Source of the DNA: Jiangella asiatica | GTDB taxonomy: Bacteria > Actinomycetota > Actinomycetes > Jiangellales > Jiangellaceae | Assembly: GCF_004349065.1 (NCBI RefSeq) | Contig: NZ_SMKZ01000061.1 | Coordinates: forward strand, 1 to 38,534 | DNA: 38,534 bases | Reading direction: 5' to 3' | In this document: positions 16,783-23,300 of the stretch, piece after piece | Layout of the letters: every line of letters begins with the position of its first letter | Position numbering within the stretch: the stretch's first letter is position 1 | Position numbers and translations under genes: made by a program | Notes under the pieces: model-generated | The model's input: the letters and a program-made list of their open reading frames with translations, nothing else | Database searches by the model: none | What the model was told of the DNA's origin: nothing

Positions 16783-16811
16783 TTGTCATTAGCTTGTCAT
16801 CGCTTTGTCGC
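16783..16811 (+). repeat. Three TTGTC repeats at 11-bp spacing
   Basis: TTGTCAT at 16783-16789, TTGTCAT at 16794-16800 and TTGTCGC at 16805-16811 are direct repeats with an exact 11-bp period, one DNA turn. They lie between the divergent promoters of the small peptide gene and the MetRS leader, in the most AT-rich part of the window. The pattern suggests a protein that binds cooperatively to one face of the helix. No factor can be named. Confidence 0.5.
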
Positions 16812-16861
16812 GGGCACCCCCGGCGCCCATCGGGACCCCGTCGTCGCGTCCCGAGTGTGCG

Positions 16862-16867
16862 TATGAT
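16862..16867 (+). promoter_or_regulatory. -10 box for a leaderless leader-peptide transcript
   Basis: TATGAT is a five-of-six match to the sigma-70 -10 box. It ends seven bases before ATG 16874, so transcription would start at or within a base of the start codon, giving a leaderless mRNA. The -35 region (about 16839-16844, CGTCGT) is poor, which suggests an activator or an extended contact. No Shine-Dalgarno sequence precedes the ATG, which fits leaderless translation. Confidence 0.55.
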
Positions 16868-16873
16868 GGCGAT

Positions 16874-16933
16874 ATGACCCAGCGTTCGCAGCAGATGATG
16901 CGCCCCCTCACGGGGCCGCTGAGCGTGCGCTGA
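16874..16933 (+). CDS. Methionine-rich attenuator leader peptide, 19 aa
   Basis: ATG 16874 to TGA 16933 encodes MTQRSQQMMRPLTGPLSVR. Two adjacent Met codons (16895-16900) lie immediately before a run of competing GC hairpins and an intrinsic terminator, the standard layout of ribosome-mediated attenuation. The downstream gene is a methionyl-tRNA synthetase, so the codon pair matches the regulated function. A ribosome waiting for Met-tRNA at these codons would shift the RNA into the read-through form. There is no ribosome site, and the -10 box suggests a leaderless start. The product is probably degraded and has no function of its own. Confidence 0.7.
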   Translation: MTQRSQQMMRPLTGPLSVR

Positions 16934-16978
16934 CACCGTCACCGACACACCCGAGCCCCTGCCGACGCGGGGGCTTTT
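16902..16978 (+). terminator. Transcription attenuator upstream of MetRS
   Basis: Four segments can be drawn. Segment 1 is GCCCC (16902-16906) and segment 2 is GGGGC (16912-16916). Segment 3 is AGCCCCTGC (16954-16962) and segment 4 is GCGGGGGCT (16967-16975), followed by TTTT. Pairing 3:4 gives a 9-bp stem with one G-U and a CGAC tetraloop, an intrinsic terminator. Pairing 1:2 leaves 3 free to form it. Pairing 2:3 (GGGGC with GCCCC) prevents it. Segment 1 begins one base after the tandem Met codons, so a stalled ribosome would mask it and favour 2:3. Confidence 0.7.
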
Positions 16979-17028
16979 CGTGTCTCTGGAGCTCCTCTCG
17001 TCACGGCATGGGCGAGAAGGAGACCATC

Positions 17029-18552
17029 ATGACCACCCGATCCCCCGACGGTCGCGTCTACGTCACGACCGCCATTCCCTACGTCAACGGCGACCCGCAC
17101 CTCGGCCACGCGCTGGAGCTCGTGCAGGCCGACGTGCTCGCCCGGCACGCCCGCGGTCGCGGCCGGCCGGTGCGGTTCCTCACCGGCACCGACGACAACG
17201 CGTTCAAGAACGTCACCGCGGCGCGCGCGGCCGGCGCGGACGTCCGCGAGTTCGTCGACGCCAACGCCGCCCGGTTCGCCGGGCTACGCGAGCCGCTGCG
17301 GCTGTCCTACGACGACTTCATCCGCACCGGCACCGACCCCCGGCACGCACCCGGCGTCCAGCTGCTGTGGCGGCGCATCGCCGCGAACGGCGACCTCTAC
17401 CGGCGTCGCTACGAAGGGCTGTACTGCGCCGGCTGCGAGCAGTTCTACACCGCCGGCGACCTCGTCGACGGCGCCTGCTCGGAGCACGGCGTCGCGCCGG
17501 AACGCATCAGCGAGGAGAACTGGTTCTTCCGGCTGTCCCGGTACACCGACTCGCTGCTGGACGCCCTGGAGTCCGGGCAAGTGCGGGTGTCGCCGCCGCA
17601 TCGCCGCAACGAGGTGCTGGCGTTCATCCGCGCCGGGCTCTCCGACATCAGCGTCTCGCGGTCGGCCGAGCGGGCCGGCGGCTGGGGCATCTCCGTCCCC
17701 GGCGACCCCACGCAGGTCGTCTACGTGTGGTGGGAGGCGCTGGCCAATTACGTGACGTCGCTGGGTTACGGGAGCGGGGGTGACGACGTCGTCGGCTTCC
17801 GCACGTGGTGGGCTGGGTCGGCCGAGCGGGTGCACGTCATCGGCAAGGGGATCGTGCGCTTCCACGCCGTGTACTGGCTGGCGCAACTGCTCTCGGCCGG
17901 GTTGCCGCTGCCGACGGCGATCGCCGTGCACGACTACCTCAGCGTCGACGGTGCCAAGATCTCCAAGAGCTCGGGCGGCACTGCCGACCCCGTCGACCTG
18001 GTCCGGCGCCACGGCGCGGACGCGGTGCGCTGGTGGCTGGTACGCGACGTCGCCCAGGTCGGCGACACCGACTTCACCGAGGACCGCCTGGTCACCAGGC
18101 ACGACCAGGACCTCGCCAACGGCCTGGGCAACCTCGTGCACCGCACGCTCGGCCTGGTGCACCGGTTCGGGGCCGGCGTGACGTCCGCACCGCCGCCGCG
18201 GAATCGGCTGGTCGAGGCCGCCGACGCGCTGCCGGACGCCGTCGACCGTGCACTCGAGGTCTATGACCTGCGCGCCGCCACCGGTGAGCTGTGCGCCGTC
18301 GTCGACCTCGGCAACCGCACCGTCGAGGCTGAGCGGCCGTGGGAACTGGCCCGCCGGTCCGCGGCCGGGGACGCCGAGGCGGCCGGCCGGCTGCGCGCCG
18401 CACTGGCCACACTCGTGCACGCCTGCAGGGTCGTCGCCGGCGAGCTGGCGCCGTTCGTACCGGACGGAGCCGAGCGGTTGAGCGAGCAGCTGGGCACGGC
18501 CGGGACGGTCCGGCAGCCGCGACCTGTCTTCGAGCGGCTGCGTGAGTCCTAG
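17029..18552 (+). CDS. metG: Methionyl-tRNA synthetase paralogue
   Basis: 507 aa, class I synthetase. ATG 17029 follows GAAGGAG. YVTTAIPYVNGDPHLGHALE carries the HIGH motif as HLGH (residues 24-27), and AKISKSSGG holds the KMSKS loop as KISKS (310-314). A zinc-knuckle-like insert reads CAGCEQFYTAGDLVDGACSE near residue 140. The anticodon-binding helical domain follows from about 360. It charges tRNA with methionine, or is a paralogue that does so under special conditions. The catalytic loop TGTDDNAFKN differs from the TGTDEHG of housekeeping actinobacterial MetRS. That suggests a divergent second copy, as in bacteria with an inhibitor-resistant MetRS. It is preceded by the Met leader/attenuator and followed by antiporter genes after 37 bp. 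Confidence 0.85.
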   Translation: MTTRSPDGRVYVTTAIPYVNGDPHLGHALELVQADVLARHARGRGRPVRFLTGTDDNAFKNVTAARAAGADVREFVDANAARFAGLREPLRLSYDDFIRTGTDPRHAPGVQLLWRRIAANGDLYRRRYEGLYCAGCEQFYTAGDLVDGACSEHGVAPERISEENWFFRLSRYTDSLLDALESGQVRVSPPHRRNEVLAFIRAGLSDISVSRSAERAGGWGISVPGDPTQVVYVWWEALANYVTSLGYGSGGDDVVGFRTWWAGSAERVHVIGKGIVRFHAVYWLAQLLSAGLPLPTAIAVHDYLSVDGAKISKSSGGTADPVDLVRRHGADAVRWWLVRDVAQVGDTDFTEDRLVTRHDQDLANGLGNLVHRTLGLVHRFGAGVTSAPPPRNRLVEAADALPDAVDRALEVYDLRAATGELCAVVDLGNRTVEAERPWELARRSAAGDAEAAGRLRAALATLVHACRVVAGELAPFVPDGAERLSEQLGTAGTVRQPRPVFERLRES

Positions 18553-18589
18553 ACTTTCCGCTGGATCGGCTGGAGGAAAGGACACCGTC

Positions 18590-18814
18590 ATGGGCCAGGG
18601 CGTACACATGCAGGAGCTCCCCGGCATCGGGAAGCGCTACGACATCGACTTGGGCAGCAGCACCCAGCGCATCTCCGTCGTTGTGCGGCAGGGCATCCGC
18701 GACCTCTACGTCTTCACCGACAAGGGCGAGGAACCGACGGCCGTGCTCGAGCTGACCGGCGAGCAGGCTCTCAAGCTCGGCGCGGTCCTCACCGGCACGT
18801 TCTTCGAGGGCTAG
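18590..18814 (+). CDS. KhtT-like cation:proton antiporter regulatory subunit
   Basis: 74 aa from ATG 18590, with GGAGG upstream. LPGIGKRYDIDL, ISVVVRQGIRDLYVF and LELTGEQALKLGAVL match the N-terminal domain of KhtT-type subunits that sit beside K+/H+ antiporters. The TrkA-C half that senses a ligand in full-length KhtT is absent, so this is a short form. It ends three bases before the GTG of the antiporter, so the two are made together and probably form a complex at the membrane. It would gate or stabilise the transporter. Function inferred from family and neighbour. Confidence 0.75.
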   Translation: MGQGVHMQELPGIGKRYDIDLGSSTQRISVVVRQGIRDLYVFTDKGEEPTAVLELTGEQALKLGAVLTGTFFEG

Positions 18815-18817
18815 GGC

Positions 18818-20299
18818 GTGCACGCGGACCTCGTCGGCCTGGGTGCGATCGTCCTCATCGCCGGCCTGGTCGCACGGCTCGGTCGCCGGTACGGCTTCCC
18901 CACCGTGCCCTGCTACATGCTGGTCGGCATCCTGCTCGGCCCGGGCACGCCCGGCCCCGTGCTGATCGACCACCCCGAGGATCTCGCGATCCTCGCCTCG
19001 CTCGGCCTGGTGCTGCTGCTGTTCCACCTCGGCGTGGAGTTCCCGGCCGAGCAGGTCCTCGGCAGCGGCCGCCGGCTGTTCATCGCCGCCGGTGTCTACA
19101 TCGGGCTCAACGTCACCGCCGGCCTGGCCCTCGGCTTCGCGCTCGGCTGGGGCACGTCCGAGGCGCTGGTGACGGGGGGCGCGCTGGGCATCTCGTCGTC
19201 GGCCATCGCCACCAAGCTGCTCATCGAGCTGCGCCGGCTGACCAACGCCGAGACTCCGATCATCCTCGGCATCATCGTCATCGAGGACATGTTCCTCGCG
19301 TTCTATCTGGCGCTGCTGTCGCCGGTGCTCAACGACTCCGGCTCGACCGCCGACTTCGTCGTCGACCTGTTGGTGAGCTTCGGCTTCCTGGTGCTGCTGT
19401 TCGCGATGGCCAGGTTCGGCGCGCGGGCGATCGCGCTGGTGCTGAACAGCCGCGAGGACGAGCTGCTCGCCATCCTCATGGTCGGGCTCGTCGTGCTGGT
19501 GGCCGGGATCGCCCTGGAGGTCGGCGTGTCCGAGGCGATCGGCGCGCTCATGATCGGCCTGGTGGTGTCACGGACCTCGCTGAAGGATCGTGTCGAACAG
19601 CTGGTCATGCCGCTGCGCGACGTCTTCGCGGCCATCTTCTTCGTCTCGTTCGGGCTCACCATCGACGTCGGCGACCTCGGCTCGGTCGCGCTGCCGGCCG
19701 CCGTCGCCGTCGTCATCACCGTCTGCACGAACCTAACGGCGGGCATCGTCACCGCCCGGCTGTTCGGGTTCAATCAGCGCGCCGCCACGAACATCGGCCT
19801 GACGGTGCTCGGCCGCGGCGAGTTCTCGCTCATCCTGGCGACCCTGGCCATCGCGGCCGGCCTGGACGAGCGGATCGGGCCGTTCGTGGCCCTGTATGTG
19901 CTGGTGCTGGCGATCGCCGCGCCGCTGCTGGCCGCCCAGTCGCGGCACTTCGCCCGGTTCGTCCCAGACCGGCTGCTGCGCTCTCGGTACCGCTACGTGC
20001 GGGCGGAGACGATGAGTACGTCGTGCACCCACCAGGACCAGATGCACTACACCGAGACCGACATCGACGTCTGCCAGGAATGCGTCGACATCGGTTCCAC
20101 CTGGGTCCAGCTGCGGCTGTGCATGAAGTGCGGCTACGTCGGATGCTGCGACGACTCGCCGCACAAGCACACCTCGGCTCACTACGAGCGCGAGCACCAC
20201 CCCGTCATCCAGTCCCTGGAGCCTGGGGCGGACTGGCAGTACTGCTACGTCGACGAGATCCTGGTCCGGCAGCCGCTGGGCCGGGCCAGCAGCTCCTGA
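18818..20299 (+). CDS. CPA2 cation/H+ antiporter fused to a UBP-type zinc finger
   Basis: 493 aa from GTG 18818. Residues about 1-385 are a Kef/KhtU-like antiporter with 12 or so hydrophobic segments. Marks include GILLGPGTPGP, LLLFHLGVEF, GALGISSSAIATKLL, IIVIEDMFLAFYLALL with the paired Glu-Asp, and GRGEFSLILATLA. It exchanges K+ or Na+ for H+. Residues about 398-493 are a ZnF-UBP domain: SCTHQDQMHY (Cys403), VCQECVDIGSTW, LRLCMKCGYVGCCDDSPHKH and HYEREHHPVIQSLEPG. This gives the full Cys/His set. In eukaryotes this fold binds the C-terminal Gly-Gly tail of ubiquitin. In bacteria its partner is unknown. It forms one operon with the KhtT-like subunit. Confidence 0.88.
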   Translation: MHADLVGLGAIVLIAGLVARLGRRYGFPTVPCYMLVGILLGPGTPGPVLIDHPEDLAILASLGLVLLLFHLGVEFPAEQVLGSGRRLFIAAGVYIGLNVTAGLALGFALGWGTSEALVTGGALGISSSAIATKLLIELRRLTNAETPIILGIIVIEDMFLAFYLALLSPVLNDSGSTADFVVDLLVSFGFLVLLFAMARFGARAIALVLNSREDELLAILMVGLVVLVAGIALEVGVSEAIGALMIGLVVSRTSLKDRVEQLVMPLRDVFAAIFFVSFGLTIDVGDLGSVALPAAVAVVITVCTNLTAGIVTARLFGFNQRAATNIGLTVLGRGEFSLILATLAIAAGLDERIGPFVALYVLVLAIAAPLLAAQSRHFARFVPDRLLRSRYRYVRAETMSTSCTHQDQMHYTETDIDVCQECVDIGSTWVQLRLCMKCGYVGCCDDSPHKHTSAHYEREHHPVIQSLEPGADWQYCYVDEILVRQPLGRASSS

Positions 20300-20315
20300 C
20301 CCGGCCCGCGCCTGA

Positions 20316-20945
20316 TCAGTCGGCCATCATCGACACCGCCAGCGCGACGATCACCGCGCTGGATACCAGCGCCGTCGTCAGGCGCCCCCGCTCGCTGGTG
20401 ACCACGCGGCCCAGGAGCGCTCCCCCGCTGGCCAGCAGCAGTTGCCAGCTGGCGGAGGCGGCGAAGGCGGCGGCGACGAACACCGTCGCCTCGGCGCTCC
20501 CGTCCAGCTGGGCCCGGCTGCCGACCACGAGTGCGGCGAAGTACACGACAGTCAGCGGGTTGACCGCCGTGATGCCGATGAAGGCGACGTAGGACCGCAG
20601 GGCCGTGGCCGGGCGGCGGTCGAGCGTCGCGTCCCTGAGCAGCGGGCCGGCGCGGTGCCGCGCGTACGCCCGCCCGGCGCCGGCGGCCGCCATGACCAGC
20701 AGCACGGCGGCGGAGACCCAGCGCAGCGATTCGGCGTACGCCTCGATGGAGCCGGCCAGCGCCGCCCCGCCCAGCACCGCCGCGACCGCATACAGCCCGT
20801 CGACGGTGGCGATGCCCAGCGCCGCGGCCGCACCCACCCGCAGCGACGTTCGCGCGGTCAGCGCAACCAGATACGCGCCCACGGCACCGACCGGGATCGC
20901 GATGCCGTAACCGGCCAGCAACCCCGCGAGCAGCGCCGCGCTCAT
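20316..20945 (-). CDS. LysE/RhtB-family amino-acid exporter
   Basis: 209 aa from ATG 20945 with six predicted membrane segments. The N-terminus LLAGLLAGYGIAIPVGAVGA has the Pro-Gly pattern of the LysE fold, and AFIGITAVNPLTVVYFAAL carries the family NP motif. Such proteins export basic or other amino acids or small metabolites by proton exchange. It converges on the antiporter gene with 16 bp between. The upstream 34-codon ORF overlaps its start as ATGA. Substrate unknown. Confidence 0.85.
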   Translation of the reverse strand: MSAALLAGLLAGYGIAIPVGAVGAYLVALTARTSLRVGAAAALGIATVDGLYAVAAVLGGAALAGSIEAYAESLRWVSAAVLLVMAAAGAGRAYARHRAGPLLRDATLDRRPATALRSYVAFIGITAVNPLTVVYFAALVVGSRAQLDGSAEATVFVAAAFAASASWQLLLASGGALLGRVVTSERGRLTTALVSSAVIVALAVSMMAD

Positions 20946-21046
20946 GGCGCGGTGGCGATCGACCCCCAACCGGCGCGCGTCTGCTGCCGCGTCGCGCCAG
21001 CAACGGCGGCGACGGACAGCGACACGAGAACAGGCAAGGTGGTCAT
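20942..21046 (-). CDS. Possible 34-aa leader ORF coupled to the LysE exporter
   Basis: ATG 21046 to TGA 20942. The peptide begins MTTLPVLVSLSVAAVAGATR and ends GWGSIATAP. Its stop overlaps the exporter ATG as ATGA, the same junction used by real operon partners in this window, and the exporter has no ribosome site of its own. Against it, this ORF's own ribosome site is weak (GATGGCGGC) and the sequence is not recognisable. It may be a translation-coupling leader or chance. Confidence 0.3.
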   Translation of the reverse strand: MTTLPVLVSLSVAAVAGATRQQTRAGWGSIATAP

Positions 21047-21108
21047 GCCGCCATCATGACAACGTCCCAGACACCCCCGCCACCGAGTTTTCCCCGCTCC
21101 TCTCCCCC

Positions 21109-21169
21109 GTTGATCATGGAGTTGGTCAGGTTCCTGATGCCGCGGAACCTGACCAACTCCATGATCAAC
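21109..21169. repeat. Perfect 25-bp palindromic repeat, copy 1
   Basis: Arms 21109-21133 and 21145-21169 are exact reverse complements over 25 bp with an 11-nt loop. Each arm starts GTTGATCATGGAGTTGG. A second copy of the same architecture lies at 22115-22175, on the other side of the DUF559 gene. It resembles the repetitive extragenic palindromes scattered through actinobacterial genomes. There is no T-run, so termination is not its obvious role. Confidence 0.9.
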
Positions 21170-21236
21170 AGAGGCCGGGGGGATTGGGCCTGTGGACAAC
21201 CCCTGGAGCGGTCGCGCGGCAGGTCATGATCGGGCG

Positions 21237-22130
21237 ATGCCTCGTCTCGTCCACCTGCCACCGCCATTCCACGACGCGCCGTTCCTCGTCACCGAAGCCC
21301 GCCGCGTCGGGGTGCCGAAGGGTGTGCTCGACGGTACGCGATTCCGGGCGCCCGTCCGTGGGGTCCGGGTGCCGGCGGACCACCCAACGTCGCTCCGCGC
21401 GGCCTGCCAGGCGGTCGGCCTGGCCCTGCCGACCGGCGCGGCATTCAGCCACGAGACCGCCGCTCTCTTGTGCGATCTTCCGGTCCCCCGCTTCGACGGG
21501 CGCATCGACGTCATGGTGGAGCCGGGCGCGGTCGTACCCCGGATTCGGGGCACCGAGGGCCACGTCGGACTCGACCCGGCCACCGTCATCAACGTGGGCG
21601 GCATCGCCCTGGTCCATCCTCGGCGCGCGTTCTTCCAGGTCGCTGCCGGTTGGCGGGTCGACGACCTGGTCGTGCTCGGTGACGCGATCCTGCGCCGCTG
21701 GTGCTCGCCGGACGACCTGGCAGACGAGGCAGCACGGCACGCCCGCCGCCGGGGCATCGTGCGCGCCCGCGAAGCATTGCGGCTCGTCCGGCCCGGCGTC
21801 GACTCCCCCATGGAGTCCCGCCTTCGGCTGTTGATCGTCCGCGCGGGCCTGCCGTTCCCCGTCGTCGGCTTCAACGTGATCGACGACACCGGCAGCTGGT
21901 TGGCCCGCCCCGATCTCGCCTACCCCGACCTCAGGATCGCCATCGAGTACGACGGCGACCATCACCGCACCGACCGGCGGCAATGGCGTCGCGATCGGTT
22001 CCGCGACGAGTCGATGCGTGACGCGGGATGGATCGTCATCACCCTGACGGCAGAGGACGTCCTCCACCACGCCGGCCGCACGGTCGAGCGCATCCGCCGG
22101 CACGTCCGCTCGCGGTTGATCATGGAGTAG
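21237..22130 (+). CDS. DUF559/Vsr-like endonuclease-domain protein with AbiEi-like N-terminus
   Basis: 297 aa from ATG 21237. An in-frame GTG at 21192 is possible, but PRLVHLPPPF fits as the start. The N-terminal ~100 residues (FLVTEARRVGVPKGVLDG, FRAPVRGVRVP, FSHETAALLCDLPVP) follow the AbiEi-antitoxin-like pattern of a winged helix. The C-terminal ~110 residues are a DUF559/PD-(D/E)XK-type nuclease fold: SPMESRLRLLIVRAGLP, ARPDLAYPDLRIAIEYDGDHH with the Asp and Glu-x-Asp metal ligands, RDRFRDESMRDAGW and VITLTAEDVL. This family is abundant and unexplained in actinomycetes. CTGTGGACAACCC lies just upstream. The last codons, LIME-stop, come from the left arm of palindrome copy 2. Confidence 0.75.
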   Translation: MPRLVHLPPPFHDAPFLVTEARRVGVPKGVLDGTRFRAPVRGVRVPADHPTSLRAACQAVGLALPTGAAFSHETAALLCDLPVPRFDGRIDVMVEPGAVVPRIRGTEGHVGLDPATVINVGGIALVHPRRAFFQVAAGWRVDDLVVLGDAILRRWCSPDDLADEAARHARRRGIVRAREALRLVRPGVDSPMESRLRLLIVRAGLPFPVVGFNVIDDTGSWLARPDLAYPDLRIAIEYDGDHHRTDRRQWRRDRFRDESMRDAGWIVITLTAEDVLHHAGRTVERIRRHVRSRLIME

Positions 22131-22175
22131 ATCAGCTTCGCAGCGCGGCGGAACCTGACCTACTCCATGATCAAC
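22115..22175. repeat. Palindromic repeat, copy 2, overlapping the DUF559 stop
   Basis: Arms 22115-22139 and 22151-22175 pair over 25 bp with two mismatches around an 11-nt loop, the same size as copy 1. The 3' arm differs from that of copy 1 at only one of 25 positions. At the differing position the two copies have swapped base pairs (T-A versus A-T), so the stem is conserved. The left arm encodes the last four residues and TAG stop of the nuclease gene. Confidence 0.88.
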
Positions 22176-22204
22176 GGGAGAAGGGGGGCGCCGAGGGGGG
22201 TGAG

Positions 22205-22531
22205 CTACGGGACGCCGAGGGCGCGGAGGGCGGCGGCGACGCCTGCGGCGGCGACCACGACGAGGACGAACGGGGCACGGCGCCAGGCCAGCACGCCACC
22301 CACGGCGACGCCGGCCGGCCGGGCCACGCCGGCGGGCGAGCCGTCGGCCGTGAGCGCGGTCGTCGCGACGAGGGCGGCCAACAGGACGACGGCGCCGATG
22401 CCGACCAGGCGCTCGACCTCGGGCGACAGCGTCACACGCTCGCGCAGGACCGGCCCGGCGTAGCGGAAGGCGAACGTGCCGGCGCCCAGCACGACGACCG
22501 CGGCCACCAGCACCACCCACGACGTCGTCAT
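22205..22531 (-). CDS. azlD: AzlD-type branched-chain amino-acid exporter subunit
   Basis: 108 aa, with hydrophobic segments SWVVLVAAVVVLGAGTFAF, VGIGAVVLLAALVATTAL and RRAPFVLVVVAAAGVAAALR. This is the small-subunit pattern of AzlD. With AzlC it exports branched-chain amino acids or related compounds. Its start overlaps the azlC stop as ATGA. The gene ends 30 bp from palindrome copy 2, which could serve as the shared end of two convergent units. Confidence 0.85.
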   Translation of the reverse strand: MTTSWVVLVAAVVVLGAGTFAFRYAGPVLRERVTLSPEVERLVGIGAVVLLAALVATTALTADGSPAGVARPAGVAVGGVLAWRRAPFVLVVVAAAGVAAALRALGVP

Positions 22532-23229
22532 CGTGCCACCTCCGACGGCGCCGAGCGCCGCGCTGTGATCGCGACCATGATGACCCCGGCCAGGGCCAGC
22601 AGCACCGGCAGCCCGGCCGGCAGGAACGGTGTCGTCACCAGCGCGATCACTGCCCCCGCCACGGCCGACCAGCGGGTCGCGCGGTCGCGCAGGGACGGCA
22701 GCACCAGGGCCAGCAGAACGGCCGGGAACGCGGCGTCCAGGCCGAACCGGTCGGTGTCGGTGACCACGGTGCCGCCGAACGCCCCGACCAGGACACCGAG
22801 GTTCCAGCAGACGAACACGCCGATGCCGACGGACCAGTACGCGGCGCGCCGCCGGGCCGGGTCCGGCTGGGCCAGCGCGAACGCGACGGACTCGTCCATC
22901 ATGACGTGGCTGCCGGCCACGCGCCGCCAGCCACGCCCGAGCACGTCGCCGACGGCGAACCCGAACGGCAGGTGCCGCGCGTTGACCAGGAGCCCGGCGA
23001 CGACTGCCGCCACCGGGTTGCCGCCGGAGGCGACGAGCCCGACGAACATGAACTGCGCCGCACCGGCGAACACCACCAGCGACAGCAGCATCGGCAGCCA
23101 CACCGGCAGCCCGGCGCCGACGGCGATGGCGCCGAACGACAGCCCGACCACGGCGTCGGCGGCGCAGACCAACCCGATGTCGCGGCCCAGGCCCGGCGAC
23201 GACCGGATCGTTCGCCAGATCGAACGCAT
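22528..23229 (-). CDS. azlC: AzlC-type branched-chain amino-acid exporter subunit
   Basis: 233 aa. Family words are AADAVVGLSFGAIAVGAGLP, FAGAAQFMFVGLVASGGN, LLVNARHLPFGFAVG and HVMMDESVAFAL. ATG 23229 follows AGAGGACC. Together with AzlD it forms a small inner-membrane exporter. It is divergent from an XRE-cupin regulator 71 bp away, the usual arrangement for azlCD in actinobacteria, so that regulator probably controls it. Confidence 0.9.
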   Translation of the reverse strand: MRSIWRTIRSSPGLGRDIGLVCAADAVVGLSFGAIAVGAGLPVWLPMLLSLVVFAGAAQFMFVGLVASGGNPVAAVVAGLLVNARHLPFGFAVGDVLGRGWRRVAGSHVMMDESVAFALAQPDPARRRAAYWSVGIGVFVCWNLGVLVGAFGGTVVTDTDRFGLDAAFPAVLLALVLPSLRDRATRWSAVAGAVIALVTTPFLPAGLPVLLALAGVIMVAITARRSAPSEVAR

Positions 23230-23236
23230 GGTCCTC

Positions 23237-23300
23237 TATACTGAACGATTGTGTAGTGTTCGTCAAGGCGAACGAACCGACCGATGGAGCGAACGATCGC
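23237..23300. promoter_or_regulatory. azlC / XRE regulator divergent control region
   Basis: TATACT (23237-23242) is a good -10 box for the rightward regulator gene. GTTCG (23258-23262) and CGAAC (23269-23273) make an inverted repeat. GAACGA-type motifs recur at 23243, 23271 and 23291, a likely binding array for the regulator itself. On the other strand TTGACG (23266-23261) can act as a -35 for azlC. The -35 for the regulator is weak. Confidence 0.45.
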
